Assembly: GCA_961205875.1 (NCBI GenBank)
Contig: OY540814.1
Span: 3,950,993 to 4,014,992 of the forward strand
Direction: 5' to 3'
DNA length: 64,000 nucleotides
Source of the DNA: Sialis fuliginosa
Lineage: Eukaryota; Arthropoda; Insecta; Megaloptera; Sialidae
In this document: one piece after another, positions 45,010 to 56,100 of the stretch
Numbering within the stretch: position 1 is the stretch's first letter
Layout of the letters: each line of letters begins with the position of its first letter
Translations under genes and position numbers: made by a program
Notes under the pieces: generated by a model
Databases searched by the model: none
Told to the model about the DNA's origin: nothing
What the model saw: the letters and a program-made list of their open reading frames with translations, nothing else

Positions 45010-46136
45010 TAGGGTTTGCAATCCCGCAATGCGGGATCCCGCAATGCGGGATCCCGCACGTTTTGGAGATCTGCGGATCCCGCACTTTCAATGCGGGATC
45101 CGCGCGGAATTTTTTGAACATTGAATTTGTAGGTCGCGTGCGTTTTGAATACGTTTAAAGCGTAAATATGAATAAAAAAAGTTAACAATTTTGAAAAAAA
45201 AAAAGGTTGAAACTAGTGAAGTAAATTATATCTCTTGTTCACGATTAGTTAAGTGGTTACACTGAGTGCGAGTCAGGCGACGAAAGAAGCTCGAACGGCC
45301 CCCAGATTACAAAAAAAAAATACAAAAGTTAACCACAAAAATTTAATACACAAAATTCGATCCACACGATATTTTTTTAACAGTATTATCCCTAAAATAC
45401 AACCGTAAATAATGATATTTAGTGGTTTAGTTTTACGTGACATACCGTATATACTAGGGTGTTTTTTTTATTTTTTCGGTCCCGCTAGCCTATGTTTTAG
45501 CTTTGGATCAAAAGTTAATTGTCCCAAAATTTCAGACTCATAGATCAAACCTGTGGACGGCGCAAATCGAGTCATTTTCCCATTTGATTAACATGGGAAA
45601 AATTACTTTTTTACTTATGCGTGAATATCTCGTTGAAAAATTTATTTATTTTAATTTCTTACAGCAGCATACCATAGAGAATTAAATTTCTTACAAAAAA
45701 GATCCCAAGTGCTCAAATCATAGATCGAATATTTTTAAAGATATGCTCGTTTAAACATTATCATAAAAAGTAAAATCCAATTTTTATGATAATTTTTAAA
45801 CAAACATTTCTTAAAATTTATTGGATTTATTATCTACAAAATATTCCCTTGAGAAATTTAAAAAAAAATTGTTTTCAACGAGATATTCACGCGTAAGTAA
45901 AAAAGTAATTTTTCCCATGTTAATCAAATGGGAAAAAGACTCGGTTTCCGCCATTCACAGGTTTGACCTATGAGTTTGAAATTTTGGGACAATTAACTTT
46001 TTTTTTGTTTACCAAATAATAGTAACTTTAAGTATGAATTACAAAATTTTTGGAAAAACTGCGGGATCCCGCGGGATTTGAGGATTTCCCGCAAAATTCC
46101 CGCGGGAAAAAAAAGTCTGCGGGATTGCAAACCCTA
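45010..46136. mobile_element. Non-autonomous hAT with GC-rich subterminal repeats
   Basis: The inverted termini TAGGGTTTGCAATCC are flanked by the 8-bp duplication GCTGTGCT (45002-45009 and 46137-46144). Subterminal GCGGGATCCCGC palindromes (four or more) stand out from the AT-rich surroundings and could be transposase-binding repeats. The interior carries a further foldback. Confidence 0.88.
45454..46000. mobile_element. Foldback with CTAGGGTG left end, inside the hAT
   Basis: Arms 45512-45616 and 45889-45995 are inverted (AATTGTCCCAAAATTTCAGA and inverse). The left terminus CTAGGGTGTTTTTTTT matches the element at 24258. The right terminus is lost. Confidence 0.65.
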
Positions 46137-46371
46137 GCTGTGCTGATGCAAAAGAAATGCCAAAATGTAAGTACTTAAGTATCAATATAACATTTGATTA
46201 AATTTTATAATTAAAACGGATAATACTTATGTAATAAAATTATTTATTTTATTCAAAAAACTATGATAAGTAACAAAATTGAAAAAATATATAAAAGATA
46301 AAAGACTACAATAAATGTTCGAAATGTCTTCCATTTTCATCCAGTTTGGTATTTTTTTATAAACACAAATT

Positions 46372-46850
46372 TTCATTCGGTAAAAATACCTTAAAAATGC
46401 TGTAAATCTAAAAAGATTTACAGCATTTTTAAGATTAGGGCCCAATTCTGGCTATTTGTAGGCCTTATAGCACCGAAGTCCCTACATAAAAAATTATGCC
46501 ATTATGTTTTAATGAAGTATACGTCCAAATAAACATTTTGCACCAAGTCTGGTCCGATTGTTATCTGATTTTTTTGGGTCGAAATTTTGAGGGGCTCCTG
46601 TAATTAAAACCCTACGCAAAAATTTCTGTCGTATATCCAAAACATCTTTAATCGTGGTCTACGATAAGCAATCGTCTCATTCAAAGGTGTTGTTACGTGA
46701 TTTTTTTGTGCGTATTTTTCGTGGGCCCTATCTACTAAATCCCTACAAGCTGGTGGACCGGACTCATCGTCCGAGCTTTGTCTGAGTGAGTACTTCAAAA
46801 AAACCACAACGGCAGACGGTTGTTAAATCTACACCGATTTTGCAGCTTGC
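46372..46850. repeat. Dispersed repeat, inverted copy of 2480-3110
   Basis: See 2480-3110. This copy contains an extra perfect hairpin (46390-46433) not present in the other. Confidence 0.75.
46390..46433. repeat. Perfect 20-base hairpin with 4-base loop
   Basis: CTTAAAAATGCTGTAAATCT, AAAA, then its exact reverse complement. The related repeat near 3015 has only one arm. Confidence 0.9.
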
Positions 46851-47025
46851 ATCCTTTACTATAATAATAAACAAAGATATATATACATATATTGTGAAGT
46901 AAAATTAAAATTAAAAATATATACAGGTTGTCAATTATGTAACGGGACGGCCGAATATTTCGAATGCTACATACAGTATCAAAAAACAAAAATATCTGCC
47001 TTGGGAACCACGGGACTTTCTTATA
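46851..47025. other. AT-rich spacer
   Basis: No feature is supported. Confidence 0.4.
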
Positions 47026-47046
47026 CCTAACCTAACCTAACCTAAC
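47026..47046 (-). repeat. Interstitial (TTAGG)4
   Basis: CCTAA four times in a row plus C. This is the insect telomere motif read on the minus strand. It is too short to be a telomere. Confidence 0.8.
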
Positions 47047-49539
47047 AGTGAATTGTATACGTGATTTTTTGTTTATTAAAACATTTCTAACAAACTAACA
47101 AGAAAGAACAAAATGAATAATTTTATATTTATATAACAAGTGACTTTTTAAACGTATAACTGAAAACGGATGTTTACTCTTGTAAATTTTTGGATTTTTG
47201 AATTATTTTTGAAATAAGAAAAAAATGTTTTAGATAAAAAATGTCGAGTATGTTATTATCTATAATTTATTCCCCATACATTTTTTCCTCTGTTATGAAC
47301 CATTTGAATTATAATAAATTTTTTTTTTCAAAAATTCGTTTTTATAAAAAAATGAATAGAACATAAATTATAGATATAGATATTACCTACATTTTTTAAC
47401 TTGGCCATTTTTCTCTATTTCGCACTGTTTCAGAGTAATTCGAAAAATTAAAAAATCGACGTAGGTAAACATCCATATCCGGTTGAAAGATCGTTTTCAA
47501 AAATAGGACGTTTTCTTCCCAGCCAAAAATTAATCTTAAATATAAAATATCACCCTTCTATGATTTGTCGTATTTGAGTTACATCGCTTACAGACAGACA
47601 GACGGACACACAGACATCATGGCGAAAATAGTCAGAATGGATTCAGGGAAGGTCAAAATAGATAATTCCGTCAAAATCCGGAGTTCGAAAAAATCGGCTT
47701 CACTATACTTACTTATACTAATGTATATTTCATATACATACATGGTATAAGAAAGTAAAAATACGTGTTCAATATTTTTGAAAAATCTATTCAACTACAC
47801 CAAACTCGACCCCCCACCCCCCAACCGCAAGGGATGGGGGAGGGGGCAACGTTGATATCTTAAATAGAAACTCAAAATTTTTATTGTAGTTTTGGATTGT
47901 GCGTTAAAAAATACGTTACTTTTGTCTACCTACTTGTATGATAGTCCAAACGACACTTGAAGTGGGAAATAAGATCATGTTAACGCGCGTATTTTAACAT
48001 GTACTGATCCGTAAAAACCAATATTTTTATTTTGGTTCTGTTCCGGCAAAAAATAACGGTTTTTCAGGTTTTTGGTTCAGTTCCGGTTCGAAGCCCTGGC
48101 TAGAATAATTTATAAAAAAGTTTTTATAAATCGTAATGACTACAGAACCCTATCATGTGCGTGCGCAACACGCACTTGGCCGTTTTATTATAATATTACT
48201 ATTTCATGATTACCATTTACACAATTTATTTTAAATATTTATCATTTATTATTTCTTAACATTAATATAAGTGAGATTTTTTTACTTCTACCAAAGGTCC
48301 TTGTTAAAAATGGCCCTGACAAATAAAACATAAAATATGTGAAAGGAATGATTAAATAAAAAGAAACATAAATTTATTTATACAATTTACTAAAATGTGT
48401 TATTTAAAATACACTTCATAATTATAATACTTTTCATTAATAAGTAAACAATATATTTATTTAAATTAAAGTATTAAAAAAATTTAACAATACTGCATAT
48501 AATTAATATATAATATATAGTTTAAATAATTTGTAAGTAAATATTCAATTTATATTAACATTTCTTTAGTCGTAAGCTCAATCATTTTTATAAAATTAAA
48601 AAAAGTCAATTATATTCTATTTAATTATTGTGTAAATGACTTAAATACTTTTTATCACATATGATAGAAAAATAAATTAGATAAAAGCAAACAAGATAAA
48701 AGTGCAATTCTCAATATCAATTTTATAATTTCTCTATATAACTTATATTTAACAACTAGTATTTTATTTACTACTTTTTAAATAATACCATTAAGTATTT
48801 TCTGGATATTTAAATGATATATGTTTGGTATGTTATATGTAAGTATGGTACGAGTATGATTGATTATTAATATTTTATTAAGTACTAGAGTTGCCCACCA
48901 ATTAAATAAATATGTCTTTGTTTAAATAAATGTACAAGGTTAGTTGAGTACAGATTGCCTGGTAAATGGCGCAAGAAGTGAGATTGATGACAAACTGCTG
49001 CCAGACTGTTGTTTATTTAGTTTCGGTTAGAGCTGATTCAATTTTATGTATATAAAGAGTTCTGAGCTTTGTTTTTACATGCTTTTATTTTTTACATTTA
49101 AATGTAGGTATCAATATTATAACTGCTTTTGTTTATTTTATTTTATGCAATAATTTGTGTTTCTGTGTGTACATATTTATATAGTTAAAATGCTTTAAAT
49201 TATTAAAACAATTAGAAATAAGATTAAATAAAGAGATTTTTTTGCAATTGCAATTCTATTACATTTGAACAGATTCTGTGGTTAAAAGTTACCAGGTATC
49301 CATATACTTGACTAACCTTGATAAATTTCTACATCCACATTCATACACTTATAAAAAGCAGCAAATAGATAAAACTATCTAATTGTTTTGACATTAATTT
49401 CAGACTTGTCTGCTTATTTACTATAACCATCAATACACCAAAATTATACAAACATACATTTATTTACAGTGAACGTAATTGAGCACTGTAAATTCATATA
49501 ATAGAAAATACAATACGTACTTTTTTTCAAATCTTTCAA
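47047..49539. other. Intergenic AT-rich sequence
   Basis: A GACA-type microsatellite lies at 47590-47616 and a G/C-run at 47805-47845. No supported gene. The right part may include distal 3' UTR of the EVI5-like gene. Confidence 0.4.
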
Positions 49540-49847
49540 CTTTATTATTTTTTATATAAACATGCGTACATCTAACTATTTTTTTAAATGGAAGTTGGCA
49601 ACTCTAATTACAATTGACTTTGTTATTAGAATGAATATTAAATTGCAATATAATCTCCAGAAAAGATAAAATTTCAAAATTGAAATTCTGTAAAATTGTA
49701 TACTTGTATTAAAATATTGCAGACATAAAATATAAAATTGTTTAAAAAAAATAATAATAAATAAATAAAATATTCCCAGAGATAATATTGCAATTAATCA
49801 AAATCTAATGAGTATCATCAATGATGTGTAATTTATAAAAATTAATT
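49540..49847 (-). other. Probable 3' UTR of the EVI5-like gene
   Basis: Directly downstream of the stop on the minus strand. TTTATT at 49540 is AATAAA on the minus strand, a possible poly(A) signal. This is a guess without transcript data. Confidence 0.35.
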
Positions 49848-50177
49848 CTAAGAATTTTCAGTTTTAACATTTATATCTGTCGTAGAGTTATTGCTTTGTG
49901 AAGTAATACCACTGAGAGATACTTTATCACTAGACATATTACACTTTTTACTATTCAGTGATGGATTTGGCTGTAGGGTTTCGTTAGGAGATGGATTTCC
50001 ACTGTCAGGTGACAGGACTGCCGTCGACGGTTCGATGGATAGCTGCAAATGCAATGAAGGATCGTCTGCATAGCGAGAGTCATCTATATCTCCGCTGTCA
50101 ATCGATGATGAACGAATTCTATCTCGTATCGGCTTCCCTCCGTCCGACCAATCTTTCCACGATTGTAATCTCATGAT
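49848..50177 (-). CDS. Evi5: EVI5-like terminal exon
   Basis: 109 codons and stop TAG. It opens IMRLQSWKDWSDGG and continues as a Ser/Asp/Asn-rich tail of low complexity. Acceptor GACAG|ATCATG. Confidence 0.88.
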   Translation of the reverse strand: MMRLQSWKDWSDGGKPIRDRIRSSSIDSGDIDDSRYADDPSLHLQLSIEPSTAVLSPDSGNPSPNETLQPNPSLNSKKCNMSSDKVSLSGITSQSNNSTTDINVKTENS

Positions 50178-53100
50178 CTGTCAGATTCAAAATATTATTA
50201 GTTATTTGGGGTTGTAAAATAAAGTACTTGTTTTCAAATTTTAACAACATCTTTTTATATTTTGTATTTCTCGGTAAGAAATAATAAAATTTAAATACAA
50301 TTATGTATTTAATTAAAATTGCACTAACTACAAAAATTATTTTTATAGTAGGTATCAGTAAATATTGGCTGTAAGATATCAACAACATTTACATTTTTAC
50401 GAAGATTAATAATAATTGATCTTGCAAATATAAATTAAATAATGTTCTATAGAAAACCTTACAGTTAATACATATGATAATAATATTTTTACAACTAACC
50501 AAACCTTTAGTTTTAATTTTAAACAAACATGCAAATACATACATAAATAATAATATAAAACCATTGGCTTTTCTAATTACTTACAAACACAAAATATTAA
50601 AAAATCAATATCTATTAATTTGAAAAAATTGAATTAAAAAAAAAATTTAAAGTAATTTTTAAATAAACTTGATGATATTCAGTTATCATTTTTATATGCC
50701 AATTGCATTAATGAGAATCATAAGTATTAGAAAAAAAAAAATGTTATAGTTAAAGCATATATGCAATGCTCAAATTTTATCTACGTAAATAGAATACATT
50801 TTTTCCTGGGAAGGACAATCAACTAAATTTGAAAAATATTATTTATTTAAAATTCAGAATTCTTATTTAGATTCGCTGCAGTTGACTTGTAAATGGGAAT
50901 AGTAATGACAAATTTTATGAAGCATTTTCTGCAGCTACCGAATATTTCCCTATAATCTGACACAGGGTATGCATCCAATATTTAATTAATAAGAATACAA
51001 TATAAATAAAATTGTTACATCTATTTTTATGTATAAGTACACGAAGTATGCATATACATAAACATATGCATAACTGGAATGCAATACAATTATCTATTTC
51101 CTATGTTAATGATCTGTAACACACACCAGCGATTGATATGTATATACACATAATTAATATATTCAGGTACATCGAGAACAAGCAAGAATTAATTCAAAAG
51201 ATTTTACATTATTCATTTCAATAACGCATGGTTATAAAGAAACTACTCACAAGCAAAATCAATTAGTGTGAATGACAGTTATATTATGCAAGGTTCTGTA
51301 GAAACTATTAATTGTACTTTGTCATCCATCTGTCTGGTCTAAATATCTTATAAACTATATAATCTAGAAACTTGAAATTTTAACTCAACATGTAAAGTGT
51401 ATGTATTGACAGATTTTTTATAAATTTTTTTTAATTTAGAGCAAATTCATAGACAGCATAATAGCTAGAACATTTTGGTTTGGTTTTGTTTACAAGTAAT
51501 ATCTTTATAAAAACGAACATAAAATAAATAATAATATTAATACAAGTCTTAAGGCTTCTGCGATGATCTTGATATGAACCATACCGATGCGACTTACACC
51601 CAGAAGCCAAAATCCACAATAATATTAATGCTTAAATTTGTTATGTTATTAAATAGTCGGGTCAACTTCGTTCGTCGCAGCATGCAGTTTGGGAAGCTTT
51701 GTCCTATGTCAACACTCGAGATGCTACAGATAGCAATTTTGTCGTTTCTCAACGTACCTGAATACATTGCATATATCACATGCGACATCGAATATAAAAA
51801 GCAACTGTTATGACTTACTCGAGCCACTTCCACGGCTCTGTGTCCGGGCTGGTAATCGGCGTAGGAGGATACTAGATATAAGAAACGCTTCCTTACAAAT
51901 GTGAATATATCCATGCGCACAGATATTGTTGTGACTGGTTTTGCATCGTATATACAGGCTAGTCTTGCTTAAAATAGGTCATGCGATTTTTAGTGAACAA
52001 ATTAAGTCAATAGTAACTAAACAATAAAGCACAATATAGCACCAAGTTTGTGTGTTTCAATACATTTTAAAGAAATATTATTTGTTTATTTTTATTTGTG
52101 TATTTTATTTCGGTTCAAATATTATATCGTTCCCTACAAGGCAACATTTTTCTAATTTTACAGGAGGCACAAAAAATTAAATATGACCCCAGATGATATA
52201 ATTTTTATTAACTTTTTTTTAATATTTAATTGGAGGTTTAAGATATTTTACAGTACACTGTACTTTAAACACCTTTTCAATGTTTCATATATATGTACAA
52301 AATTGGACTACCAATTGATAGTTGATTTATTAAATAAACAAGCAATAATAGAATTCACAATTAACAGGTACGATATTTAAAAATATCTTAAGTGCCATTA
52401 CAATACAATATCATAGTCGGTTACAATATTTTATAAAGCAAATATCGGTGCTTACGATATTTTGTTTGGTGGTTACGATTCTTTATCTGGCGGTTACGAT
52501 ACTTCAAAAAACAATAGAGGATACGATTATACGATAGTCAAAGTTGAAAAAGATTTTTTAGTGGGAAAGAGAACTTTGATGCTTACGAGACTTTAAGAAT
52601 CGATGGGTAGTATCAAGCAGATTATCGTAACCACCATAATTCAATTTTGAAAAAATGTCACTTACGATACTTTGCCTTGTAGGGGACGATATTTCATAAT
52701 CTAATAAATTTTGTTTTGTGGTTTTATTTTTTATAATAATAAAATAAATTTCTATTTTTTCGTTGTAGCTAAAAGATATTTATTTATATTTACATTTACT
52801 GAATAAAATATACATTTAGAAGGTGGAAAAATAAGTTTTGTATTTTGTAACATAGTACTCAGGGACTATTAAGACATTTTCTAGTAAAATGATCTTTCAG
52901 CTGTCTATCGCAAGCTTGCGGCAGCATTTTTGGTAGTTCATGTGAGAAATATATATGAATATAAATAACTACGGATATTTTAAGTTTTAGATCTTCCTTT
53001 TAGTTCTGGTCAAATATAACATATTCAAATTATCTACAAATAAATTAGATATATCATTTTGTAATTATTCTGTAAAAAGGGCTGTAATTACAACATCATT

Positions 53101-56100
53101 TACAAAACTGATTTGAAATTTATAATATACATAATAATACTATATTATAAATTTATTTGGTTAATAATTACAGAGTAATATGTCATCGAATACAAAGCAT
53201 TTTTATTAATTCAGTCGGCTTTCCATATATTTTTGTTTAGCTACAAGAAATGAAGTTGATAATAATGTAATACATATGTGTTAGTGAATATGTAAGTGAT
53301 ATTGCTTTTGTACAAAAATGTGTGTGCATGTAAGTTAAGCTTTTTATAATAGTGAATGAGAAATACAAAAATAAGAATTGATAATAGATTTATACATATG
53401 TATATTATAAAATTTTAACTCGTATTCAGAGTAAATTTACAAAGAAAATAATAATCAATAAGCAGATCTGTTTTAAGCTAGATGCCTGTATAAAAAACAA
53501 TTTTTGGGGTCTGATTTTGACAGTATTTATAATAAATACAATCACCTTTTTTTATGTTTATTAAATAATATACTTATTTTGTACAATTTTTTAATGTTTA
53601 TTTGATTATTGTTTAAATAACTGTACAAAACAAATAATTACACAGGTTAAAAAAAAAAAAAGTTTATGAATATTTGACGAGACCATTGTATCCTTATGTA
53701 TTTTGACGTCCTGAATCCGAATCTGAGGTCCGTTGACCTTGGTTAGCTCAGTTTCAAGGTCATTTTTTTTAAAATCGCTAAATGATTCTGGTAAAAGGTG
53801 ATATATAGGTTTCTCTGGTCGCTGATTCTGAATTTGACGTCCGTTGAACTCTACGAGGTCAGCTTCAAGGTCATTTCAAGGAAAAGTGGAAAAAATAGCT
53901 CGAAACAGTACATATAGGTTTCAACCTGACCTTGTAGAGGTCGACGGACGTCAAATTCAGAATTAGCAACCAGAGAAACCTTTTACCAGATTTTTTGCGA
54001 TTTTTAAAAAGTTTACCTTGAAATAACCTTGTAGGGGTCTACGGACTTCAAATTTTAATTCAGCGACCCCAAAAATCTATATGTACTATTTTGTCAGAAT
54101 TTTCGAGCGATTTTTCCTACTTTGACCCTGAAATGACCTTGAACCTGACCTCGTAGAGGTCAACGGACGTCAAATTTAGAATCAGCGACCAGAAAAACTT
54201 ATATATCACCTTTTACCAGAATCATTTAGCGCTTTTTATTTGACCTTAAAATGACCTTGAAACTGAGCTAACCAAGGTCAACGGACCTCAGATTCGGATT
54301 CAGGACGTCAAAATACATAAGGATACAATGGTCTCGTCAAATATTCATAAACTTTTTTTTTTTGTAAACCTGTGTTATCAGATAGAAAAATATTTACTTT
54401 TTATAAATAGTAATTTTGAAAAAAAAATCATTTGGAATCCTATGGAAAAAATAAATTTTTAGCAATTAAATACCTATCATTGATATTGTTATTTTCTATT
54501 TAGTTAAAAGTGAAAACAAATATTAATATTTTTGTTAATAAGAGTATTAATACCACAGCATACATGATAGATAAAAGCATATTGTTTAAAATAATTAAGT
54601 ATTTAACAAACTTACTTCAGCCTTAAGATTTGCAACTGTATCTTGCAGTTCCCTGACTTGATCACTGTCTTCAAGGTGGCTGCTACGTAATTCTCCTTCT
54701 GTATACATCTCTTCATTCTGACACACGATTAAGTAACATATAACATATTATCTATTATGCGTGTCTGTGGACTTGTTTGAGATAAACATGAAAATTACTT
54801 GACCGATTTTGATGAAATCTGCACCAATATGTTCCTTGAAATCTCAATACGCTAGTTGTGGAAGTAAAATATTGGACTATTTAACCCATACTTTGGTCTA
54901 AAGCAGGGATGGGGAACCTGCGGCCTTTTCAATACTTCATTGCGGCCGGTAAATATTTCAATTATTTATAACAGGGGTCCGGAATTAATGTCTATTTGAC
55001 TCCCGCTCCGATAAAGTTCCGGAACTTTTAAAATCTATCCGTTCCCTACGTTAAAAATTCCGGAACGAATAGATTCTATTAACTCCGAAGAGAATTCGTG
55101 CCGGAACTTTTAAAATCTATTCGTGCCCTGGCTTATAAACTCCGGAACTAATAGATTCTATTAGCTCCAGAGGGAATTAATTCCGGAATTTATAAAATTT
55201 ATTAGTTCTCTGGCTTATAAACTCCAGAACTAATACAATCTATTAATTCCGCACGGCATTCGTGTCGGAACTTATAAAATCTATTCGTTCTCTGATTTAA
55301 AATCGTCGGAACTTTTAAAATCTATTTGACTCCAGGAGACATTATCAGTGGAGCATATAGATTTTATAAGTTCTTTAGTGTATCTGGCACGATTAGTCTA
55401 AACCGGACATCAGATGGGGCTAATATTTTAGATATGAATAAACATCCCAAGAGAAGTGTTAAATATGCAAAAATATTCACGGCATTCCATTTAAAAAATA
55501 TTACCTTAAGCGTGCCGCACTTTTTTGTAGCACCCTGTATATTTGAAAATAATTTCTATGTATGCGCATTTACCCACAGTTTACATCTGCATTAGAAAGA
55601 TTTTTTGATCTGTTATGGTCTATGAGATATCGAACTTCCACACACTATTGCCCCACCCTGTATATCGCTCTCATTTTAACCAACAGTAAATCAAAAGTCT
55701 AGAAAGAAAGAAATCTCTTTATTACTTAAAACATCTACAAAGTTGAAAACAGACAATCGACAGTAAAAATATAAACACCGAAATACGCAGTACCTATATA
55801 AAAACATTACATACAACATAGGTATAATAGATTATAGGTATTTAGGTATTCGATATTTGCTGTAGTTAATTGAAACCCAAAATATTGTAAATAATATTTT
55901 TAATGCTAAAAAAGAACAAAATAAAAAATTTATCACCTGCAAAGCGTTACATATCCAGTATTTATGAAAAGAAAATTACTTTTAAATAAAATTAACATCA
56001 AAATTATGTTTAATTATCAAGAAATGTTCTTTGAGTAATTTCCTTAATTCATAACAGAACTGTAAACTGGATTTATTATACTGTTATTTAATAGTATCCA

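Larger units (their letters stand above)
44640..46370. mobile_element. Second copy of the 11.4 kb-type foldback, split by a hAT
   Basis: 44640-45009 and 46137-46370 match the element at 11592-12085. Inner arms (44699-44811 and 46268-46370) are inverted. The uninterrupted 11.9 kb copy reads GTAGGCTGTGCTGATGC across the hAT insertion point. Confidence 0.7.

Noticed and set aside
47026..47046. Telomere end
   Set aside because: Only four units, with unique sequence on both sides.
51594..51920. Possible nested gene or extra EVI5-like exon on the minus strand
   Set aside because: Two GTAAGT-like donors and a 108-residue frame are visible, but there is no family resemblance, no clear acceptor, and the EVI5-like exons join in phase without it.
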